DNA of 64,000 bases, from contig CM055265.1 of assembly GCA_029237695.1 (NCBI GenBank), positions 42,153,331 to 42,217,330 on the forward strand, read 5' to 3'. Positions 52,859-63,605 of the stretch are shown here, in pieces. The position numbers and the translations under genes are program-made. The notes beneath the pieces are model-generated. The model did not search any database. It was given only the letters and a program-made list of their open reading frames with translations, and was not told the DNA's origin. Position 1 is the first letter of the stretch; every line of letters begins with the position of its first letter. The stretch comes from Conchocele bisecta (taxonomy: Eukaryota; Mollusca; Bivalvia; Lucinida; Thyasiridae).

Positions 52859-53764
52859 TATGGCTTGTTGAATAGTGCTTATCAGCTAGTGTTGTAACGA
52901 TATACCGGTATACTGGTATATTGCGATATGTCATCCTGACGATACGTATCGCGGTACGGTTTTCGCGTATCACGATATTTACGCCATATTCTCGGTCGCC
53001 ATCTTGTGTTAAAATAATAGTGTAAAATTATTCAAAATCATTCAAAACATAATTTTTAATATCACAAAAGTAAATATTTTAAATAAACACGCCACAATTA
53101 GATGACTAATACATGTAGCAAGTAATCTCGGAACTCCAATTTCTGTTGTGAACCATTATGTGTCCCCATTCGCGTTGACAGCATGACTTTGCATAAAAAA
53201 ATTGCATAAAAAAAACATATCACCAGTTTAACATTAGCCCAGCACAGATTACTGTCTTATATACTGTGACATTCCTATAAATTGTTTGATTGTGTCTTCC
53301 TCTGGTGCTACACACCAAACAAGGAGTTCGAAGTTATAAACATTTGCACTAAAAACGAACTTTCTAGACCAAAATGTGCGTATGTGACAGTAGTCTTGTT
53401 CCGACTTAGGGGAGATAACCTGTTGTTAAATATACACGGAAGCCCTCACGCACCCCACACATTTTGCTATTGAACATACATATAACACCATTGGCAATCC
53501 ATCAGTCATTATTATGTTCTCATGCTTCATATTTTGAACAAGTATAATATACCAATCTAAGGGACTGGTCATTATTTATCACCAAGGGGGTTGGGGTGGG
53601 AATGGGGCTGGATAAATTTTGTTAACTCACCCACAGCTTTTCATTAAATTGTGAAGGCCCCCCCCCCCACATTGAACAATTAATAATGTTCAAACCCAAA
53701 ACGAGACGGTTCAAATGAGTGATATCATATATTTTTTTAATAAACATATATTGCATCTACTGAT

Positions 53765-53885
53765 TGCCTGGGTTAATCATGCCCCTATGCGATAGCCAGG
53801 GGGACATATTGCCTTGCTCTTGAGGTTCCGTAAGTCCGTCCGTCTGTGTACATTTACATCAACAAGTTTGTAAGAGTTTCTCCAG
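53765..53885 (-). repeat. 3' end of a tandem-core element, reverse sense
   Basis: It is the reverse complement of 4615-4702: atgcccctatgcgatagcca, cttgctcttgaggttccgta, gtccgtccgtc. Confidence 0.6.
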
Positions 53886-54155
53886 TTAGAGTCCAGTATT
53901 CCAGAGGGGCACATCCATGTTTTACAAACATAATGTCTAGTATTAATGTTGGTACAAAAGCTAATTTATTAAAGGTATTAATACATGTACATGTACTTAC
54001 ATTTTCCTAAAATGTTGGGCAAGTAGCTTTTTTGTTTGGGCGAGTAGATTATAATTGTACTTGCCCGGCCGGGTAAGTGTGAAAAGTGAATATTTTTAAG
54101 CCCTGAATATCGCAATACGTATTGCAATATGGGTTTGTTGTATCGCAATATATCG

Positions 54156-54510
54156 GAATAATTCCAGCAAAAAAATATTTACACAATTCCCTAACATTTG
54201 ATTGGCCCGTAGCAAGTCTCTGTCAAAAATTTATATCCCAGTAAACTCCCACGCCAAAATACTTTCCGTAACCGTGAGGCGCAGCTAAAATAATTCATAA
54301 GAAAACGGAAAATAAACACATTTTCTTGATGAATTTATTTAAAATGCTGGAATTAAAAGGAATGAATGGCCTTTTTGTTGAATTTATCGGGGATATAAAC
54401 TTGGAAAAGTCGCGGGAATACTGGACGAGGCCTTCCGGCCATCGTCCAGTATTCCCGCGACTTTTCCAAGTTTATACCCCGATAAATTCACAAAAAGGCC
54501 ATTCATTCCT
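54156..54510. mobile_element. Foldback family F, copy 4 (inverse orientation)
   Basis: The module (ataattccagca...) comes first and the palindrome (54359-54510) second. The centre ggacgaggccttccggcc is inverted relative to copies 1-3 and 5. Confidence 0.75.
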
Positions 54511-54559
54511 ACAATATGGGTTTGACCGTATCGTTGCACCTCTATTAGCAGCCCATCAA

Positions 54560-54778
54560 AATAAAAGAGTTGAAGCATGACTGGTTTTTCATTGGTGGAA
54601 TGACGAACAGTGCAGATCCTGATCAGACTGTGCGTATGCACAGGCTGATCTGGATCTGCACTGGTCGGAAAACAATAAGCCCCATTTCCCCAGTCACAGC
54701 TACATATACAGATCCGAAAAATCAGTGGGATGGAAATATGACAAAAGTATTGAACCCACAGCCTTTGATATTGAAGTT
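54560..54778. repeat. Family G repeat followed by a SINE-B scrap
   Basis: It has gcagatcctgatcagactgt and ggctgatctggatctgcact as inverted arms, then atcagtgggatggaaatatg and tattgaacccacagcct from SINE-B. Confidence 0.55.
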
Positions 54779-54943
54779 AACCCTTTCACCCCTAAGTAAC
54801 TGGAATGGATTTTGATATGTTAATTTTGCAACCAATCCAATCATCACAAAATGATTTTCAGACTAGTCCATTTATGAAAATGGTGTGTTTTTGCTCTCCA
54901 ACAAATATGAAAATTACTTGGTCTGTGGTGTTGAATGAGTTAA
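54777..54943. mobile_element. MITE family 2 with TTAA ends, internally deleted
   Basis: It runs from TTAACCCTTTCACCCCTAAG to GTGTTGAATGAGTTAA. The gatcctgatgagacggct segment present in the other copies is missing. Confidence 0.7.
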
Positions 54944-55045
54944 ACAGCTCCACACACTAAGACAATATAGTCATCTATAATAAATACAGCATGCTGATTA
55001 TATCAGACAGAACTCCATTGCAACATACAGTTATGAACAGTTTGT

Positions 55046-55110
55046 TATTAGCCGATCTATTTATAGATCGGCTAATTATTAGCCGATCTACTTATAGATC
55101 GGCTAATATA
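55046..55110. repeat. Double hairpin attagccgatct
   Basis: Two tandem 30-bp palindromes, each attagccgatct...agatcggctaat. Confidence 0.7.
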
Positions 55111-55289
55111 TTGGTCATCCATCGAATTCTGAAAAAGTTTGTAGCAACTCTTTTCTCCGCTATTCGGTAATCTACGAACGCGAATTTTGCTGTATCACTT
55201 CCAAATTGCATCAACCGATAAAGTTTGCATTTTTGGCAAATATCTCCGTTTAAAACTTTAAATATAGCCAAATAACACAATTTTGAATA

Positions 55290-55650
55290 CGTAATGAGCT
55301 GAACGCCGGAAGAGATTGAACCCGGAAGTTGTTGTTGTTGAAGTCCATAGTTGGCTCTAATGGTTTGTTTACGTATCATGCAGGGATGGCAGGGATGCAT
55401 CCAGCACGCGCGATTGCGGCAATCCCCCTTAATTATTGTCAATGCCGCAAATTATTGATTGTCTTGCGCCCGACATCGCGCAAAAAATCACGGATGGGCC
55501 CCTTTTTAAATGACCAGTGCGCACATTAAAAAAACGTAATTGACTATTCAAACGCGCTGCGTATTTAAATCATTGAAAGGCGTGCAGTTCAATCGAGTGT
55601 GTGCGGCCGTTGAACGTAAACTTCGAGTCGATTTAAACCATTTAAATCGA
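55290..55650. promoter_or_regulatory. CpG-richer stretch with ETS-like sites (possible)
   Basis: The stretch has accggaag-type words (cgccggaagag, cccggaagttg), several CpG dinucleotides (cacgcgcgattgcgg, acatcgcgc) and lies 3.7 kb upstream of exon 1. A promoter is possible but no start signal, TATA box or first exon can be supported, and a minus ORF here (55092-55442) has no recognisable domain. Confidence 0.25.
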
Positions 55651-55819
55651 TAAACAAGGGATAAACAATTGACAACGTTAACCTGTTATGCTCCATTAAG
55701 AAGTAATAAGCTTATGGCAAATCATATTACTTTGGGGCCGAGCTACTACAAGTGACTGGTGTGGCATGGAAATATTGAGTTCTGATTTTGGGAATTTTCC
55801 TCATCGTGGACCCGTTTAA

Positions 55820-55910
55820 TGCGGGATAGTACAACCCGTTGGCCCGGCCTTAAATGACCTTAGCTGTTGATAGGCCGTTAAACACCAATACTCACTCGCT
55901 CATCCATTCC
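55820..55910 (-). repeat. SINE-A fragment, minus orientation
   Basis: It has ggcccggccttaaatgacct and gataggccgttaaacaccaa, the reverse of the SINE-A head. Confidence 0.6.
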
Positions 55911-55997
55911 CCCCCCCCCCCTCCCCCGAGACTCAGTAACTACTAAAATGCGGACATATATTGAACCCTGATTTGATCGTCTAATAACATCATTTTT

Positions 55998-56390
55998 CAT
56001 TTGTTTGTTTATTGGTGTTTAACGGCCTATCAACAGCTAAGGTCATGTAAGGCCGGGCAAACGGGTTCAATCCTGCTGCATTGTGGGGAAAATCATAACG
56101 GAATATTTACATCAAGAAAAAGTATAGTCAGCCCTGAAATTAGAATAAACTGACCTGGTGCCAGGTCCTACCACACCAAAGTCACTAGGCCCCTCCCCGT
56201 AAAAGTAATAGGATTAGGAATAATCGTTTTACTCTTAGAAGGGGTATAACCAGATATAATCCTCACATACAAGAATGCCAAAGACGGACCTGAGGGCCAA
56301 ACCAGGTCTCCGTTCGGGATTCTGGTAAGGATGAATCCCGATCGTTAAATTAACCATCGCATGCTCCCACCTGCCGCCCACTCTACCCAT
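55998..56390 (+). repeat. SINE-A, near complete
   Basis: It has ttgtttgtttattggtgttt, the head ggcctatcaacagctaaggt, aacgggttcaatcc, then the body (ctgacctggtgccaggtcct) and tail (ggtaaggatgaatcccgatc). Confidence 0.7.
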
Positions 56391-56489
56391 CCATAATAAA
56401 TACAGCGAGCTTGCTTATATCAGACAGAACCCCATTGCTATATATACAGTTATGAACAAAGTTCCATATCATTTCTGCTGGTGTGCAGG

Positions 56490-56876
56490 CAAATCTGGGT
56501 TTACACTGGTCACAAATTCAAATAAGCCCCTTTTAATTTTAGCAAGTCACAACTGTGGATGTGACAGGAGATCTGGGGCTTATTGGTTTTGTGACCAGTG
56601 TAGCTCCTGATCAAATAGCACACTCATGTAGCCGGATAACGATCTATATTGCTTGTCAGAAGCATGATGGGTGTTTCATTGATGGAATGGTGAGCAATGC
56701 AGATCCTGATGCTGATATATTGCTGTGACAGGAGAAATGGGGCTTGTGGGCCTTGCGACCAGTATAGACCCAGACCAGCCTGCTGATCATGTTCTTCACT
56801 GATAAAACAGAGATTTTAACCATTCAGTTAAGGATTTAACAGTCCGTTAAGCTAACGGATGTTTTGAACAACCGGG
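56490..56876. repeat. Family G copies and half of foldback N
   Basis: Positions 56500-56780 hold three variants of the cagatcctgatca / ataagcccc motif in both senses. Positions 56806-56876 match one arm of 23698-23865 (aacagtccgttaagctaacg). Confidence 0.55.
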
Positions 56877-56939
56877 CCTTTACGTCCGTTCAACAGCGAG
56901 GTCATATATAGCTAGCTACAAGAGTTGCCTACGATATGG

Positions 56940-57400
56940 TTATCTAAGGAGGGGAAAGTATCGCAGCGAGGCAGCAATTTTGTTTCTACTGTCTATTCCA
57001 CGTTTTCCTGCCGACAAACAAATATTTAAATGTAGGTTCTTTTTCAACAATAACAAGTCACCAAAAACAAAAAAGTCACCCTCCCCAAATCTTTTTGTTT
57101 GATGAAATTCCATCAAATATTCATTTAATAGCGAGAAAACGATTTTCATATGGGAATTTAACATGGGGGAAAAAGAGGCAAAAGAGGAGGGGGAGAAGTA
57201 AAAAAAAACGAAACATTTTGGAAATCGACTAGATAGCTTGGAAATTATTTAACAAAGAAAACAAGTTAGATTTTTAAAATCGGTCCGCAAATAATAAAAG
57301 AAATTATTTTTAGCCCCCATGTTAAAAATTTCCCATAGGAAAATCGTTTTTTCGCAATAAAATCAATATTTTACGGAATGTGACTTTTGTTATAATTGAT
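56940..57400. repeat. Inverted pair around dispersed repeat D
   Basis: The left arm (56985-57170) is a diverged inverse of 57320-57492: attccacgttttcctgccga against gttccacgttttgttgccga. The inner parts match the repeat at 18990-19250. Confidence 0.5.
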
Positions 57401-57414
57401 GAAAAAGTACTTAC

Positions 57415-57510
57415 ATTTAAATCTTTTTTAGATTTAATGTGTTTAATGTCCAAAAGTTCATCGGCAACAAAACGTGGAACAGACATGTAGGTCATATACA
57501 GCAGATCAAG
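57415..57510 (-). CDS. Candidate upstream exon of the HOIL-1/SHARPIN-family gene
   Basis: On the minus strand 96 bp lie between ttattatcag|CTTGATC and TTTAAAT|GTAAGT, open in phase 0 to 0, exactly what exon 1 (51558) needs. It reads LDLLYMTYMSVPRFVADELL, then DIKHIKSKKDLN, and contains two in-frame Met codons that could be starts. Joined to exon 1 it would give ...SKKDLN-ICLNVTL, plausible as strands of the PH-like fold. Against it: the acceptor tract is poor, a decayed inverted copy lies at 56985-57040, and I recognise no homologue. Confidence 0.4.
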
Positions 57511-57679
57511 CTGATAATAAATGCACCATACCGTGACACTGATACAGTATCACAATGAACTAGGAAGTTACCTCAGGCAGGTGTACAGTACAAATCGCAT
57601 GACAAATACAGCAGGAAATTATAAATAATATAAACATGTCTATTGAGGCCCTGGGTCTTAGATGTGGATGAAATGTTGG

Positions 57680-58228
57680 TTTTGTTTGTTTGATTATTGG
57701 TGTTTAACGGCCTATCAACAGCTAAGGTCATGTAAGGCCAGGTAAACGGGTTTGATCCCGTTTTAACCTGCTGCATCGGGGGGAAAATCTCAAAATTAGA
57801 ACGGAATAGAAATTAGAATAACTTGACCTGGTACCAGGATCATACCACACTAAAGTCACTTGGCACCTTCCCCTAAAATAGGATTACGAACAATCGTAAT
57901 ACTCACATAAAGGGGCATAACCAGATTCAACTGTCACATACAAAATGTATGTGAGGGCCAAACCAGGGAGCCGTTTCACTAAACTTCTTACGACTAAAAT
58001 GTTCGTAAGTGCAAACTTATGATAGTCTGTAAAATTTCACATTACCGTAACAATGTTTTCTTGTAAACAATTATTGGATTTACATTTATTGAGCATAGGC
58101 TGCATATGCAGCCTATGCTCAATACATGTATGTGAGGGCCAAACCAGGTCTCCAGTCGGAATTCCGGTAAGGATGAAACCCGATCGTTAAATTACCCATC
58201 GCTTGCGCCCACCTGCCACCCACTCAAA
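57680..58228 (+). repeat. SINE-A interrupted by a foldback
   Basis: The head (57680-57965) reads to gtatgtgagggccaaacca. A foldback piece (57967-58120; cactaaacttcttacgacta, ctgcatatgcagcctatgct) follows. The SINE then resumes with a duplicated atgtatgtgagggccaaacc and its tail (58123-58225). The B-box-like word is gggtttgatcccg. Confidence 0.65.
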
Positions 58229-58264
58229 ATAGTTGGTAAAAAAACATTTCACAATAGATCTGTG

Positions 58265-58500
58265 TCCGTTTTCTGAACATAATATGTGGCTGTGACTGGA
58301 GAAATGGGGCTTGTGGGTTTTGCGACCAGTGAAGATCCAGATCAGCTGTGCCATTCCATCAATGAAGTCATACTTTTAATCAAGGAATATAGATTGTAAA
58401 TTAAAATATCAGGCTACAGGAATGTGCTATTTGATCAGGAGCTACAAATGGGGCTTGTGGGTTTTGCGACTAGTGAAGATCCAGATCAGCCTGTGCATCC
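58265..58500. repeat. Two family G units in tandem
   Basis: aatggggcttgtgggttttg and gtgaagatccagatcagc occur twice, at 58300 and 58447. Confidence 0.6.
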
Positions 58501-58512
58501 GCTACTAGCGAA

Positions 58513-58696
58513 GTTAACTCTGTGCATGCTAGCGGCGAAAATATCCGCCAAACAAATCCTCTGGACGCAATTCTAATGAAATTCCAAGACATATTCATGA
58601 TATTTATAGGGAGAAATAAAAGAAAATACAATGAATTCTGGTCTGCTATTTTTGAACTATTTATAGCCCACAAATTTCCCAGCATGCAAAGAGTTA
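58513..58696. mobile_element. MITE family 3 with TTAA ends
   Basis: It runs from TTAACTCTGTGCATGCTAGC to GCATGCAAAGAGTTAA. It contains attccaagacatattcatga and gggagaaataaaagaaaata, the undisturbed form of the site split at 6687/9748. Confidence 0.8.
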
Positions 58697-58726
58697 ATTC
58701 AGTATGGAATTTCCTATATTTGTTGC

Positions 58727-58956
58727 TTAACTCTTTGCATGCTAGCGGTGAAAATAACATGCAACAAATTACGAGTATGTTTCTTATTTCTCTCTGTAAA
58801 TATGTCTTGGAATTTCATTAGAATCGAGTCCATTCTAATGAAATTCCAAGACATATTCAAGATATTCATTGGGAGAAATCAAAGAAGCTTATAATGAATC
58901 GTCGTCTGGTATTTTTTAACTATTTATACACATTTCCCAGGATGAAAAAGAGTTAA
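58727..58956. mobile_element. MITE family 3, second copy
   Basis: It runs from TTAACTCTTTGCATGCTAGC to GATGAAAAAGAGTTAA, with the stem tcttggaatttcattagaat and its inverse. Confidence 0.8.
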
Positions 58957-59055
58957 GAAATCAAATGCGGGCATACAAATATGATAATTAGCCGACAAAT
59001 ATAAATATATGATCAACGACAAGTTGCGACTGCATTCATATAATATTCATTGATG

Positions 59056-59799
59056 TACCGTAAAGATTCTAATAGACGCCCGGGCGTCTATGAGAATCAC
59101 CACTGGCTCCGAAGTCCAGGGTGGGCGTTTAATAGAGGCAAGTGTTATTCAGCAAAGGGAAAATGATAAAAAAAAATATACGATGTTCTGCTATCTGAAC
59201 AAAAACATAACTAAGTGACGTTACTCTCAAACGCCAGACTTGATTGTACTGTCTGTCAGTTTATAAACATTTGGACCAAGACGTTTCGGCCCACTCTGGT
59301 CATTATGGTACAGTCGGTAGAAGTGTTAAATTTAATGGTAATGTATATCAAGACAGCGTCAATCATTAATGCTGATCAGATTTACGCCTACGGATGTTTC
59401 GTCAGCGTCATCGTTACGGATCTGTCGGGTTTGAGATGCTTTGAAAATGGCGTCTCCGTAACCGTGTAAATTCTGATCACCCTGTGTCTGTGCAAATAGC
59501 TACTGCTGATGAGGAATTTACTGTGACACCGGAAACAGTCGAATTTCGCTTCCGCTTTTGAAAGTGAAAGTAGCAATTATGTTTTTTCCCCGATTTTGAA
59601 GGAAGTTGCTTTCGAAATAATGGAAAGAAAAAAAATCTAATTTAACAATTAGCTCCGATTTTGTTTCAAGTCGGTACTGTGCGTTTATTAGAGGCACTAA
59701 TTTTTGTGAAAATCGGTCAAAAAATGTGTCATTTTCAACGTAAAAAGTGGGGGGTGGGCGTCTATTAGAGCATGGGCGTCTATTAGAATCTTTACGGTA
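59056..59799. mobile_element. 744-bp TIR element with TA ends
   Basis: The ends TACCGTAAAGATTCTAATAG and CTATTAGAATCTTTACGGTA are inverted, with gacgccc and gggcgtc further in, repeated once near each end. Open frames inside (up to 95 codons) show no transposase motif. Confidence 0.75.
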
Positions 59800-59876
59800 T
59801 TTCAACCATTTTTGGGAAATGCTTCTTCGGACGTACCATCTGAGACACAGTCACTTTAACACAGTGTATAATAATA

Positions 59877-60225
59877 ACAAGAATTCCGCTACGGAAGCGA
59901 TGTCGCGCCTGTCGAGGCATTCGACCGTAACATGATCATGGCCACGAAAAAGGTCAAGGTCATGTTAATGGCAGCAAGAGTGTGTTCCAAATGCTTACAT
60001 GTATCAAGTGTCCAAATATTGAAGCAATTCATCATGTAATATTAAAGTTATATGATGATGAAGAAACTTGTACAACCTTTTTGACGTAAATAAAATGGCT
60101 AAGTGTTTCCATAACCATGTGAACGTCAAAAAGGTCAAGGTCATGTTAATGGGGCATAAGTGTGTTCCAAATACTCACATGTATCAAGTAATATTAAAGG
60201 TCACCATAATATGATGATGAGGACG
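59877..60225 (+). mobile_element. ACAAGAATTCCG element, two units, truncated
   Basis: It opens ACAAGAATTCCGCTACGGAA. The two ~170-bp units carry aaaaaggtcaaggtcatgtt and gtgttccaaat. They are related to the units at 4253-4610. There is no 3' hairpin. Confidence 0.65.
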
Positions 60226-60390
60226 CAATTCTCCCTATAAATATCATGAATATGTCTTGGAATTTGATTAGAATTGCGTCAGAGGACAAATTCTAATAAA
60301 ATTCCAAGAACATAATTACAGAGAGAAATAAGAAACCTACTCATAATTCGTTGGATGTTATTTTCACCGCTAGCATGCAAAGAGTTAATT
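60225..60390. mobile_element. MITE family 3, partial
   Basis: It has the stem tatgtcttggaatttgatta and its inverse, and closes gctagcatgcaaagagttaa. Confidence 0.6.
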
Positions 60391-60404
60391 ATCACTCATT
60401 TTGT

Positions 60405-60465
60405 TTATATATATATATATATATATATTATTATAAATATATATATATATACATGTATATAGGAT
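60405..60465. repeat. (AT)n microsatellite
   Basis: Two runs of alternating AT are separated by ttattataaa. Confidence 0.95.
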
Positions 60466-60742
60466 CTTGCATGAGTGATGATTAATATATATTTAATCTT
60501 TCTTCACAAAAACTATATATATAAGAAGAATATATGAAGACATACTAACATTTAAAACATTTCCATAAATTTCCCCTCCATATGGTATAAATTGCAAACA
60601 ATGGAATATGATATATTTTCCTGTACCGGAAAGGTCAACTTACATACATGTATAAATGTGATTTTATCAGATTATGGTTAGTATTAACATTAGTAGTATC
60701 AGCTGATAAAAGTATACAATGTACTATATTGTCATGTATTAA

Positions 60743-61447
60743 CAGCGCTCCAGATATTAAGCTTTGTGTCTAAAGAGTATTGTAACCCCTGATTTCAAAT
60801 TCAATGCATAATTTATTTTTTACAAATGGATTATTGATTTTCTTCATTATTAAATAGGGAACAAATTATCAAAACAAATTTAAACATTAACTTATTTGCA
60901 CAGTGTTTGCTTTTTGCAGCTCAACTAAGTAAATTTCAACTTTATTACAGTATTTTCACTACTCAATTTGAAAATCAATACGTATTTTCACATTGCTGTG
61001 AGTATTTTGTACTCCCATTGTAGATAATATAGGAATGAATGGCCTTTTTGTGGAATGTATCGGGGTATAAACTTGGAAAAGTCGCGGGAATACTGGACGA
61101 AGGCCGGAAGGCCTCGTCCAGTATTCCAGCGACTTTTCCAAGTTTATATCCCCGATAAATTCCACAAAAAGGCCATTCATTCCTCATAATTCCAGCATTT
61201 GAAATAAATTCATCAAGAAAATATGTTTATTTTCCGTTTTCTTAAGAATTATTTTAACTGCGCCTCACGGTTACGGAAAGTAGTTCGGCATGGGAGTTTA
61301 CTGGGATATAAATTTTGGACAGAAACTTGCTACGGGCCAATCAAATGTTAGGGAATTGTGTAAATATTTTTGTGCTGGAATTATTCAATGCGTATTCAGC
61401 TAAAATAAATGTGTAAAATACGCCAATATGCACCTTATCTGGAGCAC
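60743..61447. mobile_element. hAT-type MITE H2, copy 2, with foldback F inside
   Basis: It opens CAGCGCTCCAGATATTAAGC and closes ccttatctggagcac(tg). The 8-bp word TGTATTAA flanks it at 60735-60742 and 61448-61455, the expected hAT duplication. Foldback F copy 5 (61032-61386) interrupts its body. Confidence 0.8.
61032..61386. mobile_element. Foldback family F, copy 5
   Basis: The palindrome is 61032-61184, followed by the module to gtgctggaattatt. Closest to copies 1 and 2. Confidence 0.8.
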
Positions 61448-61544
61448 TGTATTAAACCTGGACTCCCACATCCCAGGTTGTAATATAAGGAGACCTATTT
61501 ATTTTGTTCAATCTTTAGTAGATATGACAAAATAAACATTCAAT

Positions 61545-61810
61545 TACAATTACCAGACGTGTTAATTGGCATTAATTACTATACTTTTTATATCAAATGC
61601 AATTGCCACTATTGCAGGGATTCCGCTGGGGAAAAATTGCCACTTCAAAAAAAAGAAAACAATTGGCGATAAAAAATTACAATTTATTTTTATTTCTTTT
61701 TCGAAAATTGTAATTTTTTATCGCCAATTGTTTATTTTTATCGCCAATTGCGAAAGTGGCGATCGCCAGCGGAATCCCTGCTATTGTTATCAGGGGCGAT
61801 AACCGTGTTT
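61545..61810. repeat. Foldback with ggcgataaaaaattacaatt
   Basis: The arms attgcagggattccgctggg and cagcggaatccctgc, and caattggcgataaaaaatta with its inverse, form a ~170-bp structure (61612-61783). The inner hairpin is that of 21630-21730. Confidence 0.65.
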
Positions 61811-61857
61811 CCTTAAAAGGTTAACGGATACAACTATTTATTCTCTCTGTTAACAGA

Positions 61858-61910
61858 CAAGAGCTGTCAAGACCCAAATGTGCGCAAAATCAATTTGCAT
61901 GGAGATCAAA
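61858..61910 (+). repeat. Orphan 5' end of an ACAAGAGCTGTC element
   Basis: It opens ACAAGAGCTGTCAAGACCC, in the style of the ACAAGA class, but no tandem core follows. Confidence 0.4.
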
Positions 61911-62014
61911 TCTAGGGTTGGCGTGTGTAACCATTCCAAATCTTTCTCGTGAAATCCTCACAGTAAGGTCGAAATTCAAAAGCATGTGAAGATTTTGAAA
62001 TTATTGAGTGTATA

Positions 62015-62641
62015 TACAGTTTACATTCGTCTACTCAAAGTCGGTAAAGTGTCCAAGTTCCGTTTCAGATCCTATTATTTTCAATGTAACTGGCTACCAT
62101 TACGTCGAATTCCGTTACGTCAAATTTTCGCTAATTCGCACTAATTGTTAGGTCCCGAAAACAGAAATGTGTGGTATTTCACTCTCGTTAAGTCAAAGTG
62201 TCAGTTTGCACTCGAAGTGCGAATTTGTGGCGCCAATTTACCGGATCAAAGACTAGACTTAATTGTTTACCTGTGTAAGCCTGTGTGAACAAACTTTGAA
62301 TAAGTGTTCAAGGTGATTTACTCGACACCAATTAAACTGTAAGCGGTTTACATGCTTTATTACTTTACTGCTTTGAATTGTCTTTTCTTGTTCCACCCTG
62401 ATAATACAGATGCGTATACTTAGTTCGACTACACACATGCGTGTATAGGCAAACGCAAGTAAACACATTATAGTTGCAAAAGTGTAACTCCGTGTGTCAC
62501 AGGTCGTATGGAAGTTACGTCCCGTAACGTGTATATGGCAATATTTTGAGGTCCTCTTCAGATTTTGTTACGTCGAACTTCGGTTTACTCAAAGTATTTA
62601 TCACAGTCCGACGGACTTCGAGTAAACGAGAGTAGACTGTA
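62015..62641. mobile_element. 627-bp TIR element with TA ends
   Basis: The left end TACAGTTTACATTCGTCTAC with tcaaagtcgg and the right end ccgacggacttcgagtaaac-gagagtagactgTA are inverted. Non-autonomous, Tc1/mariner-like by its tips. Confidence 0.65.
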
Positions 62642-62805
62642 GTGTAAATATTTATAGCATAGCTAATATGCGACATGACTGGTGAATTTGGCTGTTGCAG
62701 ACTGGAACCATAGTGTCCACAGTTAGGCACTGTGTTTGCATTTTGAGACCATGCACCAACACATGTAGATGAATGTTTCGTGTTATATAAACATATGTAC
62801 AGTAG

Positions 62806-62996
62806 CAAAGCTCCTGTTAAGGTGCATAATTTGGAGGTAAATTTCTTATTTCTCCATCAAAAATTGCAAGTTGGGAGTGCTTTAGAATCGTCTCATTGAG
62901 ACGATTCTAAAGCACTCCCAACTTGCCATTTTTGATGAAGAAATAACAAACTTTCACCCCAAGTTGGTAAAATTACGCACCTTAACAGGAGCTCTG
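62806..62996. mobile_element. Palindromic hAT-type MITE (caaagctcctgttaagg)
   Basis: The ends caaagctcctgttaaggtgc and gcaccttaacaggagctctg are inverted, with the inner stem gagtgctttagaatcgtctc and its inverse. The flanks tacagtag and tgcagtag differ at one of eight positions. Confidence 0.7.
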
Positions 62997-63067
62997 CAGT
63001 AGGTTTAGTATACGTGAATGTTTCACTAGGAAGGCAGACGCACGTGACAAGTTAGCTAGATTGACCG

Positions 63068-63245
63068 TAGCTAGACCATATTTATTCTAATAAACACCCC
63101 CAGGGCTATGCAATTTGTGATCAAAACATGGAAAATAGTATCAAAATATGTTATGTTCACATACAAAAGCTGCTTTTGTATGTGAAAGTAACATATTTTG
63201 AATGCAAATATGGGAGGGGGCTACTATTAGAATAAATATGGTAGG
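63068..63245. mobile_element. TIR element (accatatttattctaata)
   Basis: The left end gaccatatttattctaataa and right end attagaataaatatggta enclose a second stem, aaaagctgcttttgtatgtg and its partner catac. Confidence 0.6.
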
Positions 63246-63375
63246 CGTACGATGAAACCAGAAATATTGATATTGCTAACTGGTTGCATCATCTGATCAT
63301 TAATGTCTACACTGAAAGGACTCCGTTGGAATATTTAATCACGAGTTTCGGGTCGGTCATCATCTGGGGCCCGTA

Positions 63376-63605
63376 CGTTTCACTAAACTTCTTCCGGCTA
63401 AAATGTTCGTAAGCGCAAATTTATAGGATCTCCGGAAATTTCAATTGATGAATTTACATTTATTGAGCAGCCTATATGCAGCCTATGCTCAATAAATGTA
63501 AATCGAATAATTGTTTACAAGAAAACATTGTTAATGTGAAATTTACAGACTATCATAAGTTTGCACTTACGAACATTTTAGTCGTACAAAGTTTAGTTTC
63601 GTTTG
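63376..63605. mobile_element. Foldback (tttcactaaacttcttccgg), complete copy
   Basis: The arms gctaaaatgttcgtaagcgc and cttacgaacattttagtcg, and the centre catttattgagcagcctat / agcctatgctcaataaatg, define it. It is the same family as the insertion at 57967-58120. Confidence 0.65.

Noticed and set aside
55092..55442. 116-codon minus ORF as the first exon
   Set aside because: Its end is made of the attagccgatct hairpins. No donor in the needed phase or recognisable domain is present.
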